From Tissierella simiarum (GTDB lineage Bacteria; Bacillota; Clostridia; Tissierellales; Tissierellaceae): 64,000 nt of DNA. Positions within the stretch are counted from its first letter, which is position 1. Each line of letters opens with the position of its first letter. Below the pieces are notes generated by a model that did not search any database, was not told where the DNA came from, and saw only the letters and a program-made list of their open reading frames with translations. Location: assembly GCF_018917865.1 (NCBI RefSeq), contig NZ_JAHLPM010000012.1:78308-142307 (forward strand). Reading direction: 5' to 3'. Below are positions 1 through 7,931 of this stretch, in pieces. A program made the position numbers and the translations under genes.

Positions 1-189
1 TTATAGGACATTCTGGCCGTGCTTATGGAATTAGGGGAATCGGTTGAAGAATGTATTAGAAGAGAAGTAAAGGAAGAAATCAACATTGAGATAAAATCAT
101 TACAATTGTTTGGTGTATTTTCAGGAAAGGAACTTTTTGCAAAGCTTAGAAATAGATTTGATAAACAACCCTGCGAGGCTAACTATGCT
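1..189 (+). pseudogene. Nudix hydrolase fragment, truncated by the window edge
   Basis: The readable stretch contains the second half of a Nudix box (ELGES, then RREVKEEINI) followed by LQLFGVFSGKEL. It resembles the same part of the intact Nudix proteins at 4443 and 17743. Upstream the frame meets a TAG within six bases of the window start and the expected PGG motif is scrambled. Downstream the similarity stops after about 45 codons. It is therefore a decayed fragment rather than a gene that simply runs off the edge. The sequence left of the window could change this view. Confidence 0.6.
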
Positions 190-299
190 AACGCAGTTGG
201 AACCGTTGTCATCTTAAGCCTCTCGGGTTCGAGAATACATTAACTTTATAAGATATGGCGACATCGTGTCGTCATCTGAATCACGGGGCAGAGAACTCC

Positions 300-519
300 A
301 CATAACATTGCTTCTGCGCAAGGCTTCGGTAGAAAGTAGGCATAAGACAAAGATAGTGAAATTGCTAGATTTTAGGTAATAGAAAGAACGGCTAGTCTCA
401 CCACACTCACTTCGGCAAGTGGCGAAACCACCCGGATCTGGCTCACTGGGTGCAAGCACCAGCAGTTCGCTTATCGCCTTAAGCCTCAGCAGCGTCGCAT
501 AGAAGCTGTCCGTTATATA
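300..519 (+). repeat. attC-like intergenic repeat (element A)
   Basis: A GC-richer island sits in AT-rich surroundings. Its left arm begins ATAACATTGCTTCTGCGCAA and its right arm ends CAGCGTCGCATAGAAGCTG followed by CCGTTATATA. Reading the right arm in reverse complement gives ATAAC...CTTCTATGCG, matching the left arm, so the ends form an imperfect inverted repeat with ATAAC and GTTAT termini. At about 220 bp it is longer than typical attC sites. The right arm is shared with the element at 7785-7866 (CCTCAGCAGCGT). It is probably a recombination site remnant between cassettes. Confidence 0.5.
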
Positions 520-618
520 AAATTTGGATCGTAAGGGCGCCCAGGCTACAGCCATCGGGCGTAAACAAAGCATAAAAATGTGTGTGTAATTGTAAAAAAA
601 TACTATGAGGTGATTAGA

Positions 619-1164
619 ATGGCAATTTTTAAATTTTATCAAATTCATCGAAGTATTAGAGAAGTTTTAGGAGAAGAGATGAGTATAAAAATTTTTCCAG
701 AATATGCTATACTTCCAGATAAAATGCCTGCAAAAGAACAAGCAGAATTAGGAAGAAAAATCATGGATAGAATGGACAGATTGCTTGATGAAAACACTAT
801 TAAAAAAATAAGGCAAATGCATACTTGTAATCCATCAAAAGAACAAGTGGCTAAAATAAAAGAACTAAAAGAAAAAACTAATAGCTTTGATGAGTTTTTA
901 CAAGAATACTCAAAGTTCTTAGCGCCTGGATATGTTAGAAAAGATAAGGATACACTTTATGTATCATTTGGCTTAGAAAAATGTGTATGTGGAATGTTTA
1001 GAAAGTTAGAAACCTATGAGCCTATATCTAAAACATGGTGTGAATGTTGTAATGGACATGTAATTAAAACATATAGTATGATTTGTGACAAAATGGTATT
1101 TTCAGAAATTGTGGAGACTATTGTTTGCGGGGGAAATGACTGTATATTTAAGATGGTAATCTAA
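619..1164 (+). CDS. DUF6144-like cysteine-rich protein
   Basis: A protein of 181 residues. The ATG at 619 was chosen because a GAGGTG ribosome binding site lies six bases upstream; an earlier GTG has none. The C-terminal half carries spaced cysteines (KCVCGMF, TWCECCNGH, VCGGNDC), the pattern I associate with the uncharacterised DUF6144 family, whose function is not known to me. The paired cysteines and a conserved Trp-Cys motif suggest metal or cofactor binding, but that is inference. There are no membrane segments or signal peptide. It stands alone between repeat element A and a gap with half an element. Confidence 0.6.
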   Translation: MAIFKFYQIHRSIREVLGEEMSIKIFPEYAILPDKMPAKEQAELGRKIMDRMDRLLDENTIKKIRQMHTCNPSKEQVAKIKELKEKTNSFDEFLQEYSKFLAPGYVRKDKDTLYVSFGLEKCVCGMFRKLETYEPISKTWCECCNGHVIKTYSMICDKMVFSEIVETIVCGGNDCIFKMVI

Positions 1165-1467
1165 TATAAACAAGTTAGTATTAGTATATGTTAAATACTA
1201 CTAAATACTATTACATATAGACATGTTAAGCCTTAATCTCTGCCGTGCATTTGAATAAAGAACAAAATTTTGTATAACATTATGTTTGCGCAAAGGTTAT
1301 TAATAAGTATTCTAATAACTCATCAAAAGCAGACTTTTTAATAAAGTATGTACTTAATAGCTGTGAATGCGAAAAATATTTAGTATAACTAATAAAGTAT
1401 TAGTGTTAATAGAATTAAACAAGAAAGATATTTGAGTTATAATTTACCAACTAGAGGGGGAGATATT
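1165..1467. other. intergenic gap with a partial attC-like left arm
   Basis: About 300 bp without a gene. GTATAACATTATGTTTGCGC at 1272-1291 resembles the left arm of element A (ATAACATTGCTTCTGCGCAA). A degenerate right half containing GCTGTGAATGCG lies near 1362, but no clear GTT-type end follows. I read this as a decayed copy of the intergenic repeat. Nothing else is recognisable. Confidence 0.35.
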
Positions 1468-1944
1468 ATGAATTTTCCAGTACATATTGTTGCTGTAGGG
1501 GGATTAATAGAAAATGATGAAGGAAAAGTACTTATGGTGAAAAGTCCAGATAGAGGATGGGAGATTCCAGGTGGACAAGTTGAAAAGGGAGAAACTCTTA
1601 CTGAAGCATTAAAAAGAGAGATAAAAGAAGAAACAGGAATAGATATAGAGGTTCTTAACTTAACAGCAGTTCATTCTAATATAGGAGAGATAATTCAGCG
1701 TGATGCAAGCCCTATTGCTAGTATTGTAAGTTTTGGATTTACTGGTAAAGCAATATCAGGCGAATTAACAACAAGTGAAGAAAGTCTTGAAGTAAATTGG
1801 TTTGATAGAGATCAAATATTAGATGTAATTAATGAAGATTTTACAAGAGATAAGGTAAAATGTATGTTAGATTATAAGGGAAGAGTTGCATATGTTGTAT
1901 TCTCCCGTAATCCATATATTCTTCATGAAGTACAGTATATTTAG
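1468..1944 (+). CDS. Nudix hydrolase
   Basis: A cytoplasmic pyrophosphohydrolase of the Nudix superfamily, 158 residues. These enzymes cleave nucleoside diphosphates linked to another group. The Nudix box is complete at residues 36-58 (G36, E42, R50-E51, E54-E55, G57). The start at 1468 is supported by AGAGGGGGAG just upstream. The real substrate cannot be told from sequence; Nudix proteins of this size include MutT-like and ADP-ribose-type enzymes. Monocistronic, between two gaps carrying repeat elements. Confidence 0.85.
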   Translation: MNFPVHIVAVGGLIENDEGKVLMVKSPDRGWEIPGGQVEKGETLTEALKREIKEETGIDIEVLNLTAVHSNIGEIIQRDASPIASIVSFGFTGKAISGELTTSEESLEVNWFDRDQILDVINEDFTRDKVKCMLDYKGRVAYVVFSRNPYILHEVQYI

Positions 1945-2049
1945 TAATTAGGTGAAATTTTCTTATTTTATATATTAAAAGGCAGTAATATAAAACATAT
2001 TTGAGATTAACAGAAGTAGTTCTACTTAAATTACAGCGGCTAAAACCAC

Positions 2050-2178
2050 GTATAACAAGGCACTCAGGCTCTCTTTGGCTGCAAAAGAGCCAAGCTTTCG
2101 AAGAAGCCAAACTACATCCTTTCATCAGGCCAAGTCTGGCTAGATGAAAGGACGGCTTGAGTGCAAAACGTTCTGTGA
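2050..2178 (+). repeat. attC-like intergenic repeat (element B)
   Basis: It begins GTATAACAAGGCACTCAGGC and ends GGCTTGAGTGCAAAACGTTC. The two arms pair through GCACTC/GAGTGC, and the termini are ATAAC and CGTT. Inside are two further strong hairpins, GGCTCT...AGAGCC (2067-2091) and CCTTTCATC...GATGAAAGG (2118-2151). At about 130 bp the size is close to the Vibrio cholerae repeat, and the arm layout matches integron attC sites, although the R box GTTCTGT departs from GTTRRRY. Confidence 0.6.
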
Positions 2179-2261
2179 AATACCACGCGAAAGACAGTGC
2201 GTCCCGCACGGATTAAGCAAGTATGTCTTTGTAGAAAAAATATATAACATGGAAGAATATA

Positions 2262-3116
2262 ATGAAAGTAAAGCTCATTAATACATTAGAGAGCGCGAGA
2301 AACTATGTTAAAGAAGTTGAGAATGGTAATACAAATTTTGAAGAATCATGGAATGAATATCTTATTAAACCATACTGGCAGGAACTTTCTCAATGGGCAC
2401 CTTTTGATTGTTCATTTATGAAGCCAACTCCAATAGAGGATGTAGAAAAACTAAAAAAGCAGCTAGACATTTTTCAAGAGATAAACTTTGAATACCTTGA
2501 AACTGAATTTACAAGGATTAGTAATACACTCTTAAAACAAGATGATGATACTATTGTTATAGCTTTTCATCCATTAGATGATGAGAATTTAATAGTTAAG
2601 GATCGTCAAAATGGCGTAGTTGGATCATGTGTATTTGGAAATATAATTATCAATATTAATTCATTAGCTAAAGATTATGAGAAGTGGATACCTTATGTGA
2701 TGGCGCATGAATATCATCATAGTGTATGGGGACATAATTGGTATGTCCTAAGAGGAGATGCAAAAGGTAATTTATTAGAATACTTAATAAATAAAGGACA
2801 AGCGGATGCATTCGCAAGGAGCTTATATAATTCATTAGAACCTAAATGGTTAAATACTTTAACAAGTGAACAAGAAAATTTATTATGGAAGAAATATACC
2901 TTGGTTTTAAACAGTACTGATAGATCCGAACATTCAAAATATATGTTTGGAGACAAATCCATAGGGCTTCCATGGTGTATAGGATATTATTTTGGGTATG
3001 AAATAGTAAAATCTTATTTAAATAATAATCCTGAAAAAAGTTTCAATGATTTAATTGATATAGACTCAGATGTTATTTTTACCAACAGTAGATTTTATAA
3101 ATCTGAGTTTTTTTGA
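2262..3116 (+). CDS. DUF2268-type zinc metallopeptidase
   Basis: A 284-residue protein with the zinc-binding signature HEYHH at residues 149-153, in the context VMAHEYHHSVWG, then LLEYLINKGQADAFA about 20 residues on. That combination is typical of the DUF2268 predicted Zn-dependent protease family. His149 and His153 would bind zinc and Glu150 would be the catalytic base. There is no signal peptide, so a cytoplasmic role is likely; the substrate is unknown. The ATG at 2262 has a modest GGAAG upstream. Flanked on both sides by attC-like repeats (B and C). Confidence 0.75.
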   Translation: MKVKLINTLESARNYVKEVENGNTNFEESWNEYLIKPYWQELSQWAPFDCSFMKPTPIEDVEKLKKQLDIFQEINFEYLETEFTRISNTLLKQDDDTIVIAFHPLDDENLIVKDRQNGVVGSCVFGNIIININSLAKDYEKWIPYVMAHEYHHSVWGHNWYVLRGDAKGNLLEYLINKGQADAFARSLYNSLEPKWLNTLTSEQENLLWKKYTLVLNSTDRSEHSKYMFGDKSIGLPWCIGYYFGYEIVKSYLNNNPEKSFNDLIDIDSDVIFTNSRFYKSEFF

Positions 3117-3163
3117 TTAAGACTGCCACGTCTTAAGCTCTTGCTTCGTGGGGCGTGGTACTT

Positions 3164-3309
3164 TATAGAACAATGTTTCTGCACAAGGGTGTTAGGCAGC
3201 AAAGCCATGAAGCGTGTCTCACCACATTCCTTTACTAGATGCAAACACCACCAAGGGGTATTCCTTACGAGTCTAGTTCAGGAACGTTGCAGACGCTGGA
3301 CGTTAAGTG
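3164..3309 (+). repeat. attC-like intergenic repeat (element C)
   Basis: The left end TATAGAACAATGTTTCTGCA resembles the left arm of element A. The right end reads AGGAACGTTGCAGACGCTGG then ACGTTAAGTG, whose GTTAAGT fits the integron R-box consensus GTTRRRY exactly. The right arm closely matches element G at 21.8 kb (CAGGAACGT). The overall length is about 146 bp. A second short inverted repeat (AAGAC...GTCTT, 3118-3135) sits just before it, after the stop codon of the peptidase gene. Confidence 0.55.
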
Positions 3310-3380
3310 ACACCCCTAATATCAGGGTAGGACTCTAGGGAGAATTAATTCTGATTTATTTTAGTTAAACATTAGTAGAA
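3310..3380 (+). repeat. conserved cassette leader, copy 1
   Basis: The ~70 bp after element C, ending in TTAGTTAAACATTAGTAGAA, is repeated at 6074-6140 with good similarity (shared CACC...AATATCA, GATTTATTT and the 20-mer end). Both copies lie just upstream of the ribosome binding site of the next gene (cyclase and CPBP protease, which are unrelated). The repeat therefore belongs to the intergenic module and may hold a promoter, though I cannot point to clear -35/-10 boxes. Confidence 0.6.
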
Positions 3381-3418
3381 GAATGTGAAGTAAAGGGGAA
3401 ATACTTAGGAGGTTAATT

Positions 3419-3940
3419 ATGAAAGTCATTGATTTATCGATGCCATTATATACAGGTATGGATGTTTTTCCAGGGGATCCAGAAGTAAAGATTGATGTAG
3501 TACATACATATGAAAGAGATACATGGGAGTTAAGACATCTGAATATGGGTTCACATACAGGAACCCATGTTGATGCATATTCTCATATGCATGAAGGTAA
3601 AGAAACATTGGATGAGATACCTATTGAGAGGTTTTTTGGTAAGGCACAAGTCGTTGAATTATGTCAGGATTGGCCGAGAGAAGTAGGATTATTTTTTATA
3701 GAAGAGATAGGAATAGAAGAGTTAAACAGAATAATTGATTTAAATCCAGGATTTGTAGGTGGAAATATAACAGAAGATCTGGAGAGAGCTTTATTAGATA
3801 AAGATATTATTACTTATACTAGATTAATTAATTTAGAATTAATACCAAAAGGGAAAACATTTATGTTTTATGGACTACCACTAAAGATTAAATCCGGTGA
3901 TGGTTCCCCAGTGAGAGCTATTGCTATCATTGAAAATTAG
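3419..3940 (+). CDS. cyclase family protein (kynurenine formamidase-like)
   Basis: A 173-residue member of the cyclase / arylformamidase-like family. It shows the family's metal-binding motif HTGTHVDAYSH at residues 46-56, an N-terminal IDLSMPLYTGMDVFPGDP, and the typical C-terminal end GDGSPVRAIAII. Metal-dependent hydrolysis of a formamide or ester is likely, with the actual substrate unknown. It is shorter than the usual 200-plus residues because the middle region is compact. The start has a perfect AGGAGG. It stands alone, so no pathway can be read from the neighbours. Confidence 0.8.
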   Translation: MKVIDLSMPLYTGMDVFPGDPEVKIDVVHTYERDTWELRHLNMGSHTGTHVDAYSHMHEGKETLDEIPIERFFGKAQVVELCQDWPREVGLFFIEEIGIEELNRIIDLNPGFVGGNITEDLERALLDKDIITYTRLINLELIPKGKTFMFYGLPLKIKSGDGSPVRAIAIIEN

Positions 3941-4002
3941 TATTTATTTAAATTGGATTATTTAGGAGCGTATAGATATATTTTTAGATAGAGGATGTAT
4001 TG

Positions 4003-4274
4003 TATATTTGCAGATTTATGTGAAGTAAAGGATTATTTATATATTATTGAATCAGAAAATTTAGTATCAGTTTATTCAGCATCAGCAAAATATGATATTG
4101 TTTTATTGTTTAAAGCTAAGATTTTAGAAAAAATGATTGGAAACCAAATAGAGAAATAACAGAGATAAATTTTTTGAGAAAGAAAATCTTCCTTCTCAAA
4201 TACATCCATGGAACATAAAGAGAATAAATGGTATTTTTGAAGGAAAAACAAGTAATATTCATATTTTTTACTGA
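4003..4274 (+). pseudogene. Nudix hydrolase C-terminal remnant
   Basis: Two reading frames joined by a frameshift near 4140 give YDIVLLFKAKILE and then EITEINFFEKENLPSQ, INGIFEGKTSN and a TGA at 4272. The FFEKENLP segment is the usual C-terminal part of Nudix proteins of the kind found at 4443. The Nudix box itself is gone. No start or ribosome binding site is present. It is a dead cassette in the gap between the cyclase and the next Nudix gene. Confidence 0.6.
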
Positions 4275-4358
4275 TTGAAAATAAAAAGATAGGATTATAC
4301 TTCTGCTAATTATATGAAAACAATTTTTATATTAGATAGTATAAGGGCTGTCACTGTA

Positions 4359-4387
4359 CATAACACAGCATGGTCATTGGTGTTATG
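4359..4387 (+). repeat. minimal palindrome with ATAAC/GTTAT ends
   Basis: CATAACAC and GTGTTATG form a perfect 8-bp inverted repeat around a 13-base loop. The ends are the same boxes seen at the ends of the larger attC-like elements. It could be an element whose centre was deleted, or simply a short hairpin. It lies about 55 bp upstream of the Nudix gene start. Confidence 0.4.
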
Positions 4388-4442
4388 AGGATAGCATTTA
4401 GTAGGAATTAAAAATAGATTGAACAAAAGGGTGAGGTACACT

Positions 4443-4901
4443 ATGGCAGATTATGTTAGAGAACTAAGGAAACTAATAGGTTCGCAACCAGTTATTTTAT
4501 GTGGGGCAGGTGTTATCATAATAAATTCTAAGGGAGAAATATTGTTACAGCGTAGGATGGATAATGATTTATGGGCGGTTCCAGGAGGCGCAGTGGAATT
4601 AGGAGAAACTGTGGAAGAAACAGCTATCCGTGAAGTCTTTGAAGAGACAGGGTTAAGGGTCAGGAATCTTAAACTATTAGGAATATACTCTGGCGAAGAT
4701 ACTTATTGCAAATATCCTAATGGAGATGAAGTTTATTGGATTACTATGGCATTTATGAGTAATGAGTTTGACGGTTGTATAAGACCTGATAATTATGAGA
4801 GTAAGGAATGTAAATTCTTTAGTATAGAAGAGCTACCAGAAAACTTATTTAATATAGATAGATTAGTTTTAAATGATTATTTGAAGAGTATTGGAGAATA
4901 A
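4443..4901 (+). CDS. Nudix hydrolase
   Basis: A 152-residue Nudix pyrophosphohydrolase. The Nudix box at residues 49-71 is complete (G49, E55, R63-E64, E67-E68, G70). The N-terminus MADYVRELRKLIG matches that of the paralogue at 17743 (MADYIGDLRKLIG), which supports the ATG at 4443 over an upstream in-frame TTG. A GGGTGAGG lies six bases before it. The subgroup with this N-terminal extension is common in Firmicutes; the substrate is unknown. Confidence 0.85.
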   Translation: MADYVRELRKLIGSQPVILCGAGVIIINSKGEILLQRRMDNDLWAVPGGAVELGETVEETAIREVFEETGLRVRNLKLLGIYSGEDTYCKYPNGDEVYWITMAFMSNEFDGCIRPDNYESKECKFFSIEELPENLFNIDRLVLNDYLKSIGE

Positions 4902-4952
4902 AAGGTAAAGATTTGTCATGCTTAAAATGAGTTACCAAAAAGGGGGCATTTT

Positions 4953-5897
4953 GTGGAAAAATCAGAGGAAAAACTATTTAAGGAAGGGCTACAAGAAGAA
5001 AACTTAGTAAAAATAAGGAAAGTATCTAAGGGAGATGTACATAACCATTGTGGCTTAGGTATGAGATTTTCGACTTTTAACAAATGGGCTGGTGGTAATG
5101 TAAAGAGACCACCTAAGAAAATAGAAGGACTTAAAGGATTAGATAATTATATTTTTAATGAAACTATGAAGTATATCAGTGAAAAAGAAGATATAGCGTT
5201 CTTAATAGAAGAAACCGTAAAGGAAGCCATAGAAGATGGAGTAAAAGTACTAGAAGCTAGTATAGATTGTCATGAACTGATGCGTTTTACTGAAAAGAAT
5301 GAGTTTTTTATAATGATATCTCATATTAGGAACAAGTATAATAAATATATAGACTTTAGACCAGAAATAGGGATGCCTAAAAATATATCTGATGAAAACT
5401 TAGATAAGCTTTTAATACCTTGTATAGAGAGTGGAGTGTTTAAATCCGTAGATTTATATGGAGATGAAGCTAAAGATGACTTTGAAAGATTCAAGGGTTA
5501 TTATAAATATGCCAAAAAGAAAGGTCTTAAACTTAAAGTTCATGCTGGAGAATTTCATGACTATAACAATGTGAAAAAAGCAATAGAAATACTAGAAGTA
5601 GATGAGATACAGCATGGAATTGGAGCTGTTTCTAATGAATATATAATGGATCTAATAAAAGAAAGAAATATTAGATTAAATATATGTCCAAGTAGCAATT
5701 ATATATTAGGAGCAGTTAGAGATATGGCAAAATATCCTGCTAGAAAATTATTTGATAAGGGAGTACTTTTTACAATAAATACAGATGATTTATTGATATT
5801 TGATAGCGGAGTTTCCGAAGAATATTTGTATTTGTTTAAACTAGGGTTATTTAACGTAGATGAACTAAATGAGATAAGAAAGAATTCATTACTATAG
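4953..5897 (+). CDS. adenosine deaminase-like amidohydrolase
   Basis: A 314-residue TIM-barrel metal-dependent deaminase of the adenosine/adenine deaminase group. The metal and catalytic residues are in order: HNH at 30-32, KVHAGE at 195-200 (metal His197, catalytic Glu200), IQHGI with His221, and NTDD with Asp278/279. ICPSSN near 244 is also a family motif. The substrate may be adenosine or another aminopurine. Translation starts at GTG 4953 behind AGGGGGC. Shorter than many adenosine deaminases by about 20-30 residues, but no key residue is missing. Confidence 0.8.
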   Translation: MEKSEEKLFKEGLQEENLVKIRKVSKGDVHNHCGLGMRFSTFNKWAGGNVKRPPKKIEGLKGLDNYIFNETMKYISEKEDIAFLIEETVKEAIEDGVKVLEASIDCHELMRFTEKNEFFIMISHIRNKYNKYIDFRPEIGMPKNISDENLDKLLIPCIESGVFKSVDLYGDEAKDDFERFKGYYKYAKKKGLKLKVHAGEFHDYNNVKKAIEILEVDEIQHGIGAVSNEYIMDLIKERNIRLNICPSSNYILGAVRDMAKYPARKLFDKGVLFTINTDDLLIFDSGVSEEYLYLFKLGLFNVDELNEIRKNSLL

Positions 5898-6073
5898 GTA
5901 TATAATATGGGGTCTATATATTAGAGAACATGGTATTATGACAGAGAAAAGCACTATAGCTTTCCACAACAGTGTATTCTTATGAGGATATGTATATATA
6001 TCCATTTATTAATAGAAAAACTATATCAAAGAGGTATGGCAAGGGTATTGTAAATACATGGACTTTATCTGAT

Positions 6074-6140
6074 GCACCAATATCATAGCAGGACTTTGGA
6101 TAGATTTAATTTTGATTTATTTAGTTAAACATTAGTAGAA
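6074..6140 (+). repeat. conserved cassette leader, copy 2
   Basis: The second copy of the leader seen at 3310-3380, again ending TTAGTTAAACATTAGTAGAA and again lying just upstream of a gene start. The sequence before it (5927-6073) resembles element C only weakly, so the recombination-site part appears decayed while the leader is conserved. Confidence 0.6.
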
Positions 6141-6180
6141 TTATATGAATTAATTTGCAATCATAAGGGGAGATGTTGTA

Positions 6181-6840
6181 ATGAATAATATTGATAAAAA
6201 GCAATTTACTTTACTTTGTATCGCTCCAATTCTCTGTACTTCGATGTTGTTATTAATGCCGTTCTTAACTAATAAATTAGGAAGAACTATAGGATATATT
6301 GCAGGATTTTGTATTTATTGGTTTGTATTTTGCCTTCCAATTTCTTTATATTATTGTAATGGATTTAGTGGATTAAAAGAAATCTATTCTCAAAAATCAG
6401 ATATTAAGATAACAATGAGAAATATATATTATTTATTAGCATTTATACCTTGTATAGCTACTTATTTTGTTGTATTTAAAGAATTTGCTCCAATAGCGGG
6501 ATTTAAGGTTTTAGCTATAGTTTTATTATATGCATTAATAAATGGAACTCTTGAAGAAATGTTCTGGCGTGGAATTTTTAATAAAGTTTTTGATAATATT
6601 TTTTTAGCATACATATATCCGACCATATTTTTTGGTGTTTGGCATATAGCATTATATTTCTTAAAAGGAATAATATATCAAGGTGGATTTGCTTCATTAG
6701 TCGGTGGCTCATTTTTTATGGGATTGCTATGGGGATTGGTTGCTTATAAAACAAAATCGATTAAAGTTGTAACAATTGCCCATATAATAACTAATTTTTT
6801 TGCTTTTACAGGTTTTGTTTTTGAAAACTGGTTTGGTTAG
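6181..6840 (+). CDS. CPBP family intramembrane metalloprotease
   Basis: A 219-residue membrane protein of the CPBP (Rce1-like / bacteriocin-processing) family. The three conserved motifs are present: EEMFWR at 125-130, GVWH with His155, and a third His in IAHIITN at 201. Several hydrophobic segments span the length. Family members cleave substrates within the membrane or give bacteriocin self-immunity; which applies here is unknown. AAGGGGAG lies upstream of the ATG. Monocistronic. Confidence 0.85.
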   Translation: MNNIDKKQFTLLCIAPILCTSMLLLMPFLTNKLGRTIGYIAGFCIYWFVFCLPISLYYCNGFSGLKEIYSQKSDIKITMRNIYYLLAFIPCIATYFVVFKEFAPIAGFKVLAIVLLYALINGTLEEMFWRGIFNKVFDNIFLAYIYPTIFFGVWHIALYFLKGIIYQGGFASLVGGSFFMGLLWGLVAYKTKSIKVVTIAHIITNFFAFTGFVFENWFG

Positions 6841-7032
6841 TTGTAATGGAATAATCTTATATAATGGGATATGAAAAAAATAAGATAATGTTGAGATATT
6901 GCTTAATATATTGCGACTGTTGGTTGATAGTAGACAAGTGGATTAGTATATATACCTTTACTATTACTATGATTTGATATATGAAGAAAGACGTGTCAGT
7001 AATGTAAAACATTTATGAAAAAGAGGGAAGAT

Positions 7033-7590
7033 ATGATAAAAATTAGATACGCTGAGATTAAAGATGTTGAAGGTATGGTTGATGTAAACTTTAAAACATG
7101 GAGAACTACTTATACAGGCATTATAAATGAAGATTTTTTATTAGAAAGAGAAAAGAAAAGAGAAGATAGAATAGAAAGAAGCAAAAATAACTTTGGTAAG
7201 CTTGGAGTAGAAGGTAGAAAAGTTTATAAATGTGTAGCAATAGATAATGAAAATATAGTAGGTATAGTAACTTACGGTAAGTGCAGAGAAGAAGATAAAT
7301 TTGATTTAATAAATTCTGGAGAAATTTATGCTATTTATATTCTAAAGGAATATCAGCAAAGAGGTATAGGAAAAAAATTAATAGATTTTGCCGTAAAGGA
7401 TTTAATGAATGAAAACTATAATAAGGTTGTAATATGGGCATTAAAAGATAATCCTAGTGTAGAATTTTATAGGAAAATAGGTGGGGATAGCAGATTAATG
7501 AGGAATATAAAAATTGGGAATCAGCTACTAGAAGAAATAGGATTCGTCTATGATGATATGGCTGAACTTTTAAACAGCACTAGAACTTAG
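7033..7590 (+). CDS. GNAT family N-acetyltransferase
   Basis: A 185-residue acetyl-CoA-dependent N-acetyltransferase. The acetyl-CoA pyrophosphate-binding motif QQRGIG is seen after the beta4 strand EIYAIYILKEY, followed by VEFYRKIGG. ATG 7033 was chosen because AGAGGGA lies just before it; another in-frame ATG 18 bp upstream lacks a site. The acceptor (antibiotic, polyamine or peptide) cannot be inferred. The chain ends after a VYDDMAEL beta strand as in full-length relatives. Confidence 0.85.
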   Translation: MIKIRYAEIKDVEGMVDVNFKTWRTTYTGIINEDFLLEREKKREDRIERSKNNFGKLGVEGRKVYKCVAIDNENIVGIVTYGKCREEDKFDLINSGEIYAIYILKEYQQRGIGKKLIDFAVKDLMNENYNKVVIWALKDNPSVEFYRKIGGDSRLMRNIKIGNQLLEEIGFVYDDMAELLNSTRT

Positions 7591-7784
7591 TATAAAGAAG
7601 TTGAATTAAATAATAAAGAATTAGCAACTAGAATAGTAAATATATAGATATGTTAGCCACTGGTCAGAGGTATATAGATGTATCTTGATGAGATTGTAAA
7701 AGAGAAAGGGACGAAGAAGTTTGAATTAATACAGTATTTTGACTTGGATAATCTCCTATTATCTAAAAAATTATTCTTATACTT
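7591..7784 (+). other. gap with unrecognised coding remnant
   Basis: A short open stretch at about 7679-7790 translates to MYLDEIVKEKGTKKFELIQY followed by FDLDNLLLSKK, without a start site. It looks like a piece of a former gene, but I do not recognise it. Confidence 0.3.
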
Positions 7785-7866
7785 AGGGCCTGGCAGAAGG
7801 TAGAATTGCCAAGGATACAAGCACCAACAGCTTAACTATTGCCTTGAACCTCAGCAGCGTTATAGA
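7785..7866 (+). repeat. attC-like intergenic repeat (element D)
   Basis: The right arm reads AAGCACCAACAGC...CCTCAGCAGCGTTATAG and shares AAGCACCA and CCTCAGCAGCGT with element A. It ends in CGTTATAG. The left part contains GGCAGAAGG...TTGCC, which can pair. No clean ATAAC left box is present, so this is a truncated or degenerate copy. Confidence 0.45.
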
Positions 7867-7931
7867 AATTATATGGGATTAATACAAGTTAATTATAGAA
7901 ATATAAAGATAAAAAGGAAGGGGTCGATGAA

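Noticed and set aside
214..648. 144-codon minus-strand reading frame over element A
   Set aside because: It coincides with the GC-rich inverted repeat, has no ribosome binding site and no recognisable protein sequence; repeat structure explains the open frame.
1841..2209. 122-codon minus-strand frame over the end of the Nudix gene and element B
   Set aside because: It overlaps a well supported gene on the other strand and a repeat; no start site.
3141..3338. 65-codon + strand frame over element C
   Set aside because: Cys/His/Arg-rich composition without any family resemblance, and it exactly overlaps an intergenic repeat with a right box fitting GTTRRRY.
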